Of a DNA stretch of 64,000 nt, positions 44,436 through 53,598 are shown piece by piece (the stretch's first letter is position 1; each line of letters opens with the position of its first letter). Under the pieces are notes generated by a model. The model saw only the letters and a list, made by a program, of their open reading frames with translations, made no database searches and had not been told where the DNA came from. The position numbers were made by a program, and so were the translations under genes. Source of the stretch: Verrucomicrobiaceae bacterium (GTDB lineage Bacteria; Verrucomicrobiota; Verrucomicrobiia; Verrucomicrobiales; Verrucomicrobiaceae); assembly GCA_947507875.1 (NCBI GenBank), contig CANNQP010000016.1:1-64000 (forward strand), written 5' to 3'.

Positions 44436-45617
44436 ATGGCACTCATCGGCACCCCGCTTTCCTCCACCGCCACCAAAGTCATGCTCCTCGGCTCCGGCGA
44501 GTTGGGCAAAGAGGTCGTTATCGAACTCCAGCGTCTTGGCTGCGAGGTCATCGCGGTGGATCGCTACACGAATGCTCCGGCCATGCAGGTGGCGCATCGT
44601 AGCCACGTCATCACCATGCTGGATGGAGAGGCCTTGCGCCGTCTCATTGACTTGGAAAACCCCGACTACATCGTTCCTGAGATTGAGGCTATCGCCACGG
44701 AAACGCTGGTTGAGTTAGAAAATGAAGGTCGCAGGGTTGTTCCTACGGCACGGGCTGCGAAGTTGACCATGAACCGCGAGGGCATTCGCCGACTCGCTGC
44801 GGAGGAACTCGGGCTGCGGACCTCGCCCTATGTTTTTGCCTGCACTGAGTCTGAGTTTCGTGCAGCCATCGCCCAGATCGGCATGCCCTGTGTGGTGAAG
44901 CCCATCATGTCCTCCAGCGGCAAGGGACAAAGCGTGGTGAAGAGTGAGTCCGATATCGCCCACGCATGGCAGTATGCTCAGGAAGGCGGTCGTGCAGGCA
45001 AGGGGAAAGTGATCGTCGAGGGATTCGTGGAGTTCGATTACGAGATCACCATGCTGACGGTCCGCCACGTCGGGGGGACTAGCTTTTGTGCCCCAGTCGG
45101 ACACACGCAGATCAAAGGCGACTACCGCGAGTCCTGGCAGCCTCATCCCATGTCGGAAAAGGCGCTAGCCGCCGCTCAGCACATGGCCGGTGCCATCACC
45201 GAGGCGCTGGGGGGGCGGGGCTTGTTTGGTGTCGAGCTCTTTATCAAAGGTGACGATGTGATCTTCAGTGAGGTCTCTCCCCGCCCGCATGATACCGGTC
45301 TCGTCACGCTGATTTCTCAGGACTTGAGTGAATTTGCCCTGCACGTGCGTGCCATCTTGGGCTTGCCGATTCCTAACATCCACCTCCACGGCCCTAGCGC
45401 CAGCTGCGCTGTTCTGGTGGAGGGGGAATCCCGCCAAGTGCAGTTTGGTGCATTGGATCGTGTCTTGGCCGAGCCTGACACTCAGGTGCGCTTGTTTGGT
45501 AAGCCCGAGGTCAGCGGTCAGCGGCGCATGGCGGTCACGCTGGCTCGCGGGGAAGACATCCAGGCGGCGCGGGCGAAGGCCCATCGAGCCGCTCAGGCCA
45601 TGGAAATTCGCTTATGA
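44436..45617 (+). CDS. purT: Formate-dependent phosphoribosylglycinamide formyltransferase 2
   Basis: About 393 residues from ATG 44436 (TTG at 44400 in frame). An ATP-grasp enzyme of purine synthesis. Family segments are [80 protein letters not shown] and [20 protein letters not shown] followed by [13 protein letters not shown]. Length matches PurT. An isolated gene, as PurT often is. Confidence 0.96.
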   Translation: MALIGTPLSSTATKVMLLGSGELGKEVVIELQRLGCEVIAVDRYTNAPAMQVAHRSHVITMLDGEALRRLIDLENPDYIVPEIEAIATETLVELENEGRRVVPTARAAKLTMNREGIRRLAAEELGLRTSPYVFACTESEFRAAIAQIGMPCVVKPIMSSSGKGQSVVKSESDIAHAWQYAQEGGRAGKGKVIVEGFVEFDYEITMLTVRHVGGTSFCAPVGHTQIKGDYRESWQPHPMSEKALAAAQHMAGAITEALGGRGLFGVELFIKGDDVIFSEVSPRPHDTGLVTLISQDLSEFALHVRAILGLPIPNIHLHGPSASCAVLVEGESRQVQFGALDRVLAEPDTQVRLFGKPEVSGQRRMAVTLARGEDIQAARAKAHRAAQAMEIRL

Positions 45618-45838
45618 GCCCTGCGCACAATCCTTCTGAAATTCAGACTTGCCAGGGCATTAGGGGTTTCGGTTATGATGATGCCTTGTCTAGCTTAGGT
45701 CTTGTTTGATGGGGGCGCTTTCCGCATCAAGCCTGATCTTTTCAGTGCACCCATCGGCCTTCGGGTGTTTTTGGGTGAAATGCTAAAAATCGGGTTGAAC
45801 TGAAACTTCAGCCTATTGTCTCAGTTTGAGCCTTTCGC

Positions 45839-48800
45839 ATGTCTGTTCAGTTCTCCCCTTTTGCACGCTCAGTGGCCATTGCTTTGGCAGTGGGCGCTGG
45901 AGTCTGGATGTGGCAAAAGGCAGCCTTGCCTCCTGCTCTCGCGCCGAGTCCGGCGAAAGAACAGGTCGAAAAAACTCCGCTCACCTCCCTTGAAATCGCG
46001 GCATTCAAGCAGCGATCGACCCCGCTCGTAGAGGCTTTTCAGGCGGGCACTCCACTGTGGATTCCTGCCGAGGGCCAGCCGCAACCTTATGTCCTCTCGC
46101 TTTCACAGCTACATCTTCCAGGGCGCCCACGGGTTGAGCGCATGGTGTCTTTTTCTCCCGTAGCTTCCGGTGAGGCGCTGATACAACACGCGGAAAGCTT
46201 GGGCGAGCCCATGGCGGAATGGGTTTTTTACCCGGCCGGCCACGAGGGGAAACCCGCCTTGCGGCATGTTTTGAAAAATCGCATCGTCGTGGAAATCGAC
46301 CATGCCATGGCCGCGGAGGCGACGCTGCGCTCGCTAAAACTTCGGATCGTGGAAAAGCCCGACTATGCCCCTGACTGCTGGATCGTCGAACCGATGGCAA
46401 AAACAGCGTTAGCCACGCTGGCTGCGCTGGATCAGACCGCTGGCAAGCCGGGCATCCGGAGCGTGTCAGCCCTGATGGGGCGGCAGCGTCAGAAGGAATT
46501 CATTCCCAATGATCTATTTTTTTCCCAGCAATGGCATTTGAAAAACACAGGGCAGGGAAGTGGGCGTGTCGGATTCGACATCAACGTCACCAACGTCTGG
46601 AATACTTATCGTGGGAGCAACGTGAGGATTGGCATCGTCGATGACGGGATCGATCTCCAACACCCAGATCTAGTTTCAAACCTGGATCAGCTGAATGGCT
46701 ATGACTGGAATGATTTTCCGCACGACACGGATCCATCGGCCCGCCCCAACACCGATCTGAATCTCGAAGATTCCCATGGAACCTCGGTGGCAGGGGTTGC
46801 CGCGGCCAGCAGCGGGAATGGTATGGGGGTCTCGGGTGTGGCACCGCAGGCAACCCTCATTGGCTTACGGCTTATCTCAGAGCTGTCTTCCGACCCTGAT
46901 GGTGTCACCGACCAAGATGAGGCTGAGGTGATGGCCTACAAAAGTCAGTTCATTGACATCAAGAACAATAGCTGGAGCTCTGGTTTCCCCCCCAACATGC
47001 TTGCCAGTGTAGGGCCACTCACGCGTGCGGCGATGCAGTCGGCGGCCACTGAAGGGCGTGATGGGCGCGGAACTCTGATGATTTGGGCGGCAGGCAACGA
47101 TCGCACCAATGGGCAACAGGGCCAAAAGGACGGATACACGAACAACATGTACGGTTTAGCCGTGGGGGCCGTGACCAATCAAGGTAACCTTTCCAGTTAC
47201 AGCGAAGGTGGACCCCATCTGGTCGTCTGCGCCCCCAGCAATGGCGGCACACGATCCATCTACACCACGGATCTACGTGGCAATCAAGGCTACAATCGAG
47301 CCGGTCCATCTGGCGGGCAGCCTGCCGATCGCAATTATTCAGCCACCTTTGGAGGCACTTCCGCCGCCACCCCCATGATTTCAGGCGTCGCTGCGCTGAT
47401 GCTGAATGCAAATCCGCAGCTCAACTGGCGCGATCTGAAGGAGATTTTTCTGCGCACCTCCGTCCGGGTCAATTCTGCCGATGCCACGTGGGTGTCTCGT
47501 CATGGCGGTGACCCTAGTCTGCCCCTCATTCAACACCATGAAGACTATGGTGGCGGGCGTGTGGATGCCGACGCGGCGGTGGCCATGGCCCAGACTTGGC
47601 AAAGTCTAGGCCCAATGCAGCAGCACACTCTGTCTCATGCCGGTGTGATCGCGATTCCTGACCCATCTGATTCTGGAACCAATCCAGGCATCAGCATCCC
47701 TTTCGACTTTAGCTCACTCGCGACATTGCGGGTGGAGCATGTCACGCTCTCCTTGCAGGCGACTCACTCCTTCCGCGGTGATCTCTCTGTGCGTCTTATT
47801 TCCCCCTCCGGCGTCATCAGCAACCTCGCTGTTCGCACCGTGGCCGACAACAGTCCCATCGGCTACAACGATTGGGTGTTCACCAGCGTGCGCCACTGGG
47901 GAGAATCAAGCAAAGGCGTCTGGACGCTAAACATTCGCGACCTAGCTCGGAGAGACACGGGCAGTTACCAGGCGTCCACCTTGACTCTTTATGGCACGGC
48001 GGCCAGCACGCCGACCCTGACCAGCCATACCTCTGGCCCTTTGCTCTTGCGCGCAGGCGATCCACTCACCCTTCAAGGGGAAGGCAATGGAGAAGGTCGA
48101 TTGGCCTACCAATGGTCACGTGAAGGCAATGCGCTGCCCGGCAATCAGCCACGCTTGGAGATCTCACAGATTCAGGTCAGTCAAGCGGGCACCTACCGGC
48201 TCAGTATCATGAATGGAGGCGGTACGGCTACTTCAGCGCCAATCGCTGTCGGGGTTGTTGCGGATTTGCCTGCCAGCGCTCTCGCCGTCGAAGGGAAGAC
48301 CTTTGAAATCACGGCCTCTGCGGCCGGGCCTGGTCTTGTTTATCAGTGGCTGCGCGATGGCCAACCGCTCTCCAATGATGAAAACCTGAGCGGGGTGACC
48401 TCACCCATCTTAAAAATCACCAACGTCACCGAAGCCCACGCCGGCAGCTACGTTTGTCGCGTCAACATGGCAGGCGTCGTGGCTGCCCTTGAAACCTCGG
48501 CGCTGACGCTGAATGTCTTGCTCAAGCCGGTCATGAACCCGCCCGCCTTTGGCAACGCCGTCCGAGGTAGCAGTGTCAAGGCTAGCTTCACCGCCACGCA
48601 GAGCCCCACCAGCTATCAACTTCGCGGTAGGTTGCCGGCCGGTGTCCGTTTCAATGCGACCACCGGTGAGCTCACGGGGCGTCCCACAGCGGTCGGTACG
48701 CATACCCTTTATGTTAGCTCGACGAATGCGGCAGGGGTTAGCGCGGAGATTGAGCTCGTGTGGACCGTTGAGGATTTCCCCCGGGAACTTGTCGGCAGTT

Positions 48801-49945
48801 GGCGCGCCTTGGTGGCACGCCAGGCTGAAACCAACGCCGAACTGGGAGGCAATCTCACCCTGACCGTGACTCCCACAGGTGCCTTTTCGGCCAGGCTGAC
48901 TCAGGGAGCCCGTGCTTTTGCCTGGAGTGGTCAGCTGGATGCCAAACCTTCCAAATCTGCCTTTGCTACGCCCTTTAGCCTCAGCCGAGGCGCGAGCCTT
49001 GCCCCGCTCGTCGGCTCCTTCACGCTCGATCCTGCCACGGGCCTGCTCTCCGGCAGCTGTGGCCATGGCCCTCCGGGCACCAGTACGACGCTCAGTGGCT
49101 TTCGCTCACCCTGGAGCAGCACCCTAAAACCCGTCATCACCACCAGCATCTTCAACACGGCTTTCATGATCCCACTCGGCAGCCCCTTGGAGCGCGATAG
49201 CGCTTATCCCCAAGGGGTTAGCTGGGCTGTGCTCTCGCTGTCCAGCAGCGGCAGCCTTTCCTGGTCAGGCCGATTGGCCGACGACACCGTCATGACCGGT
49301 AGCACCCTTCTCGGTCCCTCGGGCCAGTGGCTCATGCATCAGATGCTGTATGGAAACACGGGTAGCCTATGGGGGGAGAGCACTCTCAACCTCGGCACAG
49401 GCCTGGTCGATGGCACCCTCACTTGGTACAAAGCGCCTGCCTTGCGCAATCCACCCCGCAGCTACGGCACGGGCATCCCACTTCACAGCCTTCAGACCCA
49501 GGGTGCCCTTTACACCCGACCCGCGCGCGATCAGATGTTGCTCAATCTCTCCCAGCCCGGCATCTTTCCTCAGGACCTAAACGCCCGACTGCTCTTCCAG
49601 GGGGAAGCTCTTGCCCAACCGCTGGAGCAGGGGTTCCAGGTGACGCTCTCCGGCGCTGCACGCATGCCCACTCCCCTCGCGCTGAATCCACAAAGCGTCC
49701 GACTTTCCCTCACGGGTGCCGATGGACGTTTCAGCGGCAGCTTCAGCTTCCGTGACCCCCACCCTTGGACGGCCACGAAGCCCGTCATCGTCCGCACGGC
49801 GACCTTCCGCGGCCTCATCATCCAGCGCTCGGGACTTCAGCAGGGCATCGGTTACTTCACCCTCCCAAGACTGCCCGAAGACGAGATCGAGTCCGTCACC
49901 GCCACGCCCATCTTGTCAGGCAAGGCCGAACTGCTCCCGCCCTGA
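45839..49945 (+). CDS. Kexin-like S8 serine protease with P-domain, Ig-like and C-terminal beta domains
   Basis: 1368 residues. An N-terminal hydrophobic segment (PFARSVAIALAVGAGVWMW) is followed by a pro-region, then an S8 domain with Asp in IGIVDDGIDLQHPDL (near 266), His in DSHGTSVAGVAAASSGNGMG (near 312) and Ser in FGGTSAATPMISGVAALML (near 508). A P/Homo-B domain follows (RGDLSVRLISPSGVISNLAV, then WGESSKGVWTLNIRD), then two Ig-like domains, a putative-Ig segment (FNATTGELTGRPTAVGTHTL) and about 380 residues of Gly/Ser/Thr-rich beta structure typical of verrucomicrobial surface proteins. No T9SS-type tail is evident. Probably secreted. Confidence 0.87.
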   Translation: MSVQFSPFARSVAIALAVGAGVWMWQKAALPPALAPSPAKEQVEKTPLTSLEIAAFKQRSTPLVEAFQAGTPLWIPAEGQPQPYVLSLSQLHLPGRPRVERMVSFSPVASGEALIQHAESLGEPMAEWVFYPAGHEGKPALRHVLKNRIVVEIDHAMAAEATLRSLKLRIVEKPDYAPDCWIVEPMAKTALATLAALDQTAGKPGIRSVSALMGRQRQKEFIPNDLFFSQQWHLKNTGQGSGRVGFDINVTNVWNTYRGSNVRIGIVDDGIDLQHPDLVSNLDQLNGYDWNDFPHDTDPSARPNTDLNLEDSHGTSVAGVAAASSGNGMGVSGVAPQATLIGLRLISELSSDPDGVTDQDEAEVMAYKSQFIDIKNNSWSSGFPPNMLASVGPLTRAAMQSAATEGRDGRGTLMIWAAGNDRTNGQQGQKDGYTNNMYGLAVGAVTNQGNLSSYSEGGPHLVVCAPSNGGTRSIYTTDLRGNQGYNRAGPSGGQPADRNYSATFGGTSAATPMISGVAALMLNANPQLNWRDLKEIFLRTSVRVNSADATWVSRHGGDPSLPLIQHHEDYGGGRVDADAAVAMAQTWQSLGPMQQHTLSHAGVIAIPDPSDSGTNPGISIPFDFSSLATLRVEHVTLSLQATHSFRGDLSVRLISPSGVISNLAVRTVADNSPIGYNDWVFTSVRHWGESSKGVWTLNIRDLARRDTGSYQASTLTLYGTAASTPTLTSHTSGPLLLRAGDPLTLQGEGNGEGRLAYQWSREGNALPGNQPRLEISQIQVSQAGTYRLSIMNGGGTATSAPIAVGVVADLPASALAVEGKTFEITASAAGPGLVYQWLRDGQPLSNDENLSGVTSPILKITNVTEAHAGSYVCRVNMAGVVAALETSALTLNVLLKPVMNPPAFGNAVRGSSVKASFTATQSPTSYQLRGRLPAGVRFNATTGELTGRPTAVGTHTLYVSSTNAAGVSAEIELVWTVEDFPRELVGSWRALVARQAETNAELGGNLTLTVTPTGAFSARLTQGARAFAWSGQLDAKPSKSAFATPFSLSRGASLAPLVGSFTLDPATGLLSGSCGHGPPGTSTTLSGFRSPWSSTLKPVITTSIFNTAFMIPLGSPLERDSAYPQGVSWAVLSLSSSGSLSWSGRLADDTVMTGSTLLGPSGQWLMHQMLYGNTGSLWGESTLNLGTGLVDGTLTWYKAPALRNPPRSYGTGIPLHSLQTQGALYTRPARDQMLLNLSQPGIFPQDLNARLLFQGEALAQPLEQGFQVTLSGAARMPTPLALNPQSVRLSLTGADGRFSGSFSFRDPHPWTATKPVIVRTATFRGLIIQRSGLQQGIGYFTLPRLPEDEIESVTATPILSGKAELLPP

Positions 49946-50139
49946 TTTTTCAAGGCTCCTCTCGAATCGCTTCATCCCGGATCCCGGAGATCCTGATGCC
50001 GTTGGAGCTAGCTGCCGCATCAGCTCTTGCACGGTCTTCTGCGCCTCATTTTTAACAAAGATGGCGTTGTTCTCTGAACCTTTTTTCGGTTAGGTCAGTT
50101 CAATCCTTCCCCCAGGAGAAACAACATCATCAGCTCATT

Positions 50140-50532
50140 ATGGGATTCATCAGCAGCCTTCTTGGTAACGCATCAGAAATCGACATCGTTAAGCTTCAGG
50201 AGGAGCTCGCTCCCGTTTTGGTGCCAGGTGAGACGATTGGGCGAGGCTTCAAAATCTTTCGTGATATGTTCATTTTCACGGACCATCGCCTGATCATGAT
50301 TGATAAGCAGGGGCTCACGGGATCCAAAGTCAGTTACCATAGTGTTCTGTATCGTAGCATCACACAGTTCAGTGTGGAGACGGCTGGTTCCTTTGATGCC
50401 GATGCCGAACTGAAAATCTGGGTATCTGGAGGCGGGATGCCCGTTTCCAAAGAGTTCAAGAAAGGCACAGATGTCGTAGGTATCCAGAAACACTTGGCGC
50501 AGTGCGTGTTTGGGGCAGCGATCAAACGATAA
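50140..50532 (+). CDS. Small bacterial PH-domain protein
   Basis: 130 residues, one domain. The pattern GETIGRGFKIFRDMFIFTDH then RLIMIDKQGLTGSKVSYHSV and SITQFSVETAGSFDADAELK fits the bPH_1 (YvbH-like) group of bacterial pleckstrin-homology-like proteins. No membrane segment. Function unknown. Starts after a 194-base gap with no feature except an AGGAGA about 20 bases before ATG. Confidence 0.8.
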   Translation: MGFISSLLGNASEIDIVKLQEELAPVLVPGETIGRGFKIFRDMFIFTDHRLIMIDKQGLTGSKVSYHSVLYRSITQFSVETAGSFDADAELKIWVSGGGMPVSKEFKKGTDVVGIQKHLAQCVFGAAIKR

Positions 50533-50680
50533 AACAGGACGCCCCACGCAGGAAAATCGCGTTCGCCATCTTTCATCGTGGAGGCTCGCCCAGATCAACT
50601 CAGAACCAGCAGCTTGAAGCGCACGGGCGTGGACATCCTTCCTTGCGTCCACGCGCCATCGCGATACTAAGGCCATCCCC

Positions 50681-50965
50681 ATGCCTGCGCCCGAAATCAA
50701 CATCCACCACGTGGCAAAGCTCGCCCGTCTCGCTCTGACCGAGGAGGAAGCCGTGCACTTTCATGCCCAGCTCACGAGCATCCTTTCTCATGTGGATCAG
50801 CTGAGTCATCATGACCTCCAAGCCGAACCCAGTGCGCATCCGACTCCGGTCTATGACGTGGTTCGTGAGGACGTGCCACGCTCGGGATTCAGCCAAGAAG
50901 AGGCGCTGCAAAATGCACCGCGTCGGGTCATGAACCAGTTCCAGATCCCGAAGGTCGTGGAATGA
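50681..50965 (+). CDS. gatC: Aspartyl/glutamyl-tRNA amidotransferase subunit C
   Basis: 94 residues. Typical GatC pattern: INIHHVAKLARLALTEEEAV, FHAQLTSILSHVDQLSHHDL and DVPRSGFSQEEALQNAPRRV. GatC stabilises the GatA-GatB complex that converts Glu-tRNA-Gln and Asp-tRNA-Asn. gatA starts 45 bases after its stop; gatB is not in the window. Confidence 0.95.
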   Translation: MPAPEINIHHVAKLARLALTEEEAVHFHAQLTSILSHVDQLSHHDLQAEPSAHPTPVYDVVREDVPRSGFSQEEALQNAPRRVMNQFQIPKVVE

Positions 50966-51010
50966 TGCCTCTGCCCCTGCTGCGAACCTTTTTTCCCCTG
51001 CCTGACCTGC

Positions 51011-52432
51011 ATGTCTCTCGCCTCCTCCACGATCACTGACCTCCGCCAAAAGCTCGTCGCCAAGGAAATCTCTCCTAGCGACATCATCCGCGATCTCGCC
51101 AGCGCGATAGAGCAAAAGAATCCCACCCTCGGTGCCTACCTGGGCTGGGATGTCGAAAAAGCGCTCGCCCATGCCGAGCAGGCCGACCTCACGCAGCCAT
51201 TGGGCGGCATTCCCATCGGCATCAAAGACAACATCAATGTCCTGGGTGAGCCCTGCTCCTGCGGCTCCAAGATGCTGGCAGGCACCTACCGTGCGCCTTA
51301 CGATGCAGGAGCCATCAGCAGCCTGCGCCGCGCGGGCGCCGTTCCTTTGGGTAGGCTGAACATGGATGAATTTGCCATGGGCTCCTCCACGGAAAACTCC
51401 GCGCTGGGCATCACCCGCAATCCGCATGATCTCGAGCGCATCCCCGGTGGTTCCAGTGGCGGCAGTGCGGCCGCGGTCGCGGGTGACATTGCCATTGCCA
51501 CGCTCGGCTCCGACACCGGTGGTTCCATCCGCCAGCCAGCAGCGCTGTGTGGCTGCGTCGGGCTAAAGCCCACCTATGGCCGTGTGTCTCGCTATGGCTT
51601 GGTGGCCTTCGCTTCCTCGCTCGATCAGATCGGGCCTATCACCAAAACCGTAGCGGATGCGGCCCTGCTGCTGAACAGCCTGTGTGGCAAAGATCCAAGG
51701 GATTCCACCAGCCTTGATGTGGCGGTGCCTGACTTCACCCAAGCCCTCGGGCAGGACATCCGTGGAATGCGCATCGGCCTGCCGCGCGAATACTTCGTCG
51801 CTGGCATTCACGCCGGCGTTTCAGCGGCTCTGCAGGCAGCCGTGAAGAAACTGGAAGCGCTCGGGGCCATCCCCGTGGAGATCTCACTGCCACACACCGA
51901 TCTCGGTGTCAGCACCTATTACATCATCGCCCCCGCCGAGGCCTCGGCAAACCTCGCCCGCTTCGATGGCGTGCGTTACGGCCATCGCAGCCCGAAGGCC
52001 AATGACCTGCTGGAGCACTACATGATGACCCGCGAGGAAGGCTTCGGCCCTGAGGTGAAGCGCCGCATCCTGCTGGGCACTTACGTGCTCAGCAGCGGCT
52101 ACTACGATGCCTATTACCTGAAGGCCCAGCGCGCACGCACCCTCATCCGCCAGGATTTTGAAAAAGCCTTTGAAAGCGTGGATCTCATCGTCAGCCCCAC
52201 CAGCCCCGCCCCCGCGCACAAGCTCGGCGAGCTGAAGGACAATCCTCTCGCCGCTTACCTTGAAGACATCTTCACCATCCCGGTGAACTTGGCGGGTCTG
52301 CCCGCCATCAGCTTACCTTGCGGCCATGCGATCGAAGACGGTGCCTCCCTGCCAGTCGGCCTGCAAATGATCGCCAAGCCGCTGGATGAGCTCACCCTCC
52401 TCCGCGCGGCGGATGCGTTCGAGCGTCAGTGA
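51011..52432 (+). CDS. gatA: Aspartyl/glutamyl-tRNA amidotransferase subunit A
   Basis: 473 residues. Amidase-signature family with the Ser-Ser-Lys triad: GIPIGIKDNINVLGEPCSCG (catalytic Lys), IPGGSSGGSAAAVAGDIAIA (Gly-Ser-Ser cluster) and LGSDTGGSIRQPAALCGCVG (nucleophile Ser in GGSIRQPA). GatA hydrolyses glutamine to supply ammonia for transamidation. Follows gatC. Confidence 0.96.
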   Translation: MSLASSTITDLRQKLVAKEISPSDIIRDLASAIEQKNPTLGAYLGWDVEKALAHAEQADLTQPLGGIPIGIKDNINVLGEPCSCGSKMLAGTYRAPYDAGAISSLRRAGAVPLGRLNMDEFAMGSSTENSALGITRNPHDLERIPGGSSGGSAAAVAGDIAIATLGSDTGGSIRQPAALCGCVGLKPTYGRVSRYGLVAFASSLDQIGPITKTVADAALLLNSLCGKDPRDSTSLDVAVPDFTQALGQDIRGMRIGLPREYFVAGIHAGVSAALQAAVKKLEALGAIPVEISLPHTDLGVSTYYIIAPAEASANLARFDGVRYGHRSPKANDLLEHYMMTREEGFGPEVKRRILLGTYVLSSGYYDAYYLKAQRARTLIRQDFEKAFESVDLIVSPTSPAPAHKLGELKDNPLAAYLEDIFTIPVNLAGLPAISLPCGHAIEDGASLPVGLQMIAKPLDELTLLRAADAFERQ

Positions 52433-52451
52433 AGCGAACAACGGCAGCGGC

Positions 52452-52471
52452 AAGGGTCATCACGACCCTTT
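52452..52471 (+). terminator. Weak terminator between convergent gatA and nusB
   Basis: Arms AAGGGTC (52452-52458) and GACCCTT (52464-52470), loop ATCAC, followed by only a few T. It lies 20 bases after the gatA stop. The remaining gap to 52560 shows nothing else. Confidence 0.4.
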
Positions 52472-52560
52472 CCAAGATCGTTAGGCCACAAAGCTCAAGC
52501 GCTGAATATCGAAAGACCGCCTTCCCGCTGGAGGCACCTTCCGCTGCCGCTGCTTGCTCC

Positions 52561-53025
52561 TCAGCTGGGAAGCGGGGTCGAGGTGCTGGACGAAGAGGCA
52601 GCGCGTGACGAGTCAGGACGTGGTCGGATGCTATGGCATAGCTTGTGGAGCACACCATTGACAAAGGCACCCGACTCAGCACCACCTAGATTTTTAGCGA
52701 CTTCGATGGCCTCATTCAAAATAACGGGAGCAGGCACATCAGGCACGTTCAGCAGCTCATGCACCGCGACGCGCAGGATGTTGCGATCGACACCGGCCAG
52801 GCGCTCCAGTCGGAAGTTTTCGACCACCGGCGTGATGGTGGCATCAATCTGAGTGCGGTGGGCTAGCACGCCACGGATCAGTTCTTCGGCAAACGCGCGC
52901 ACGCTTGCCTTGGCGCTATGGATCTCCCAAAAGGCGCTCTGCTCTTCAGCCGTGTGTTCGCTGTGCAGTTCGTGGGCGAAGAGGAATTGGACGGCGGCTT
53001 CCCGCCCTTCACGACGTTTTCCCAT
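52561..53025 (-). CDS. nusB: Transcription antitermination factor NusB
   Basis: 154 residues. N-terminus GKRREGREAAVQFLFAHELH and the central DRNILRVAVHELLNVPDVPA then PVILNEAIEVAKNLGGAESG plus FVNGVLHKL are the NusB fold and its RNA/NusE-binding face. The last 20 residues are a Ser/Arg tail. Last gene of a ribBA-ribH-nusB run; ribH stops 3 bases before its ATG. Confidence 0.95.
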   Translation of the reverse strand: MGKRREGREAAVQFLFAHELHSEHTAEEQSAFWEIHSAKASVRAFAEELIRGVLAHRTQIDATITPVVENFRLERLAGVDRNILRVAVHELLNVPDVPAPVILNEAIEVAKNLGGAESGAFVNGVLHKLCHSIRPRPDSSRAASSSSTSTPLPS

Positions 53026-53028
53026 GAC

Positions 53029-53535
53029 TCAAGCGCCCTCCAGGCCAGGGGTTCTGGAAAAGCTAGCCCGCATCTTGCGGAACAGGCTGATCATGTTCAC
53101 GGCAGTCTGCGCGGCTTCGGCTCCACGATTGATTTCCTGGCCCAGGCAGCGCTGCTCAGCCTGCTGTTCGTTGTTCACGAGCAGGACCTCATGAATCACA
53201 GGCACGACGTGCCGGACCGCCATTTGCTGCAGAGCATCCGTCACCGAGGCACCCACCAGGTCCGCATGTTCCGTCGAACCACGGATGATGACCCCGAATC
53301 CGATGAGCGCATCCGGCCGGTTGTTTTTCAGCACGAGCTCAGCACACACAGGGATCTCGAAAGCGCCGGGGACGCGGTAAACCGTCAATTCCGTGTTCGG
53401 AGCCAGCGTCTGCAATTCCTCGCGTGCGGCATCAAGCAGGCCCTGCACATAGGTATTGTTGTAAAGGCTGGCGATGATCGCGATGGAGACCGGTTCTTGG
53501 ATGGGCCGTGGGCGGATGGGAGCGTGTTGCGACAT
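53029..53535 (-). CDS. ribH: 6,7-dimethyl-8-ribityllumazine synthase
   Basis: 168 residues. Lumazine synthase motifs: SIAIIASLYNNTYVQGLLDA (substrate-binding), VYRVPGAFEIPVCAELVL and GFGVIIRGSTEHADLVGASV with the catalytic His. Catalyses the penultimate riboflavin step from the DHBP made by RibBA. The loop PVIHEVLLVNNEQQAEQR is slightly divergent from the usual PVxFGVLT. Lies 63 bases after ribBA on the same strand. Confidence 0.95.
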   Translation of the reverse strand: MSQHAPIRPRPIQEPVSIAIIASLYNNTYVQGLLDAAREELQTLAPNTELTVYRVPGAFEIPVCAELVLKNNRPDALIGFGVIIRGSTEHADLVGASVTDALQQMAVRHVVPVIHEVLLVNNEQQAEQRCLGQEINRGAEAAQTAVNMISLFRKMRASFSRTPGLEGA

Positions 53536-53598
53536 GAGGGACGTGAAGGCTGCGTGCGGAAAAAGGGGTGCTGAGGCTAGGGGGGGCGCGGGCAGGGG

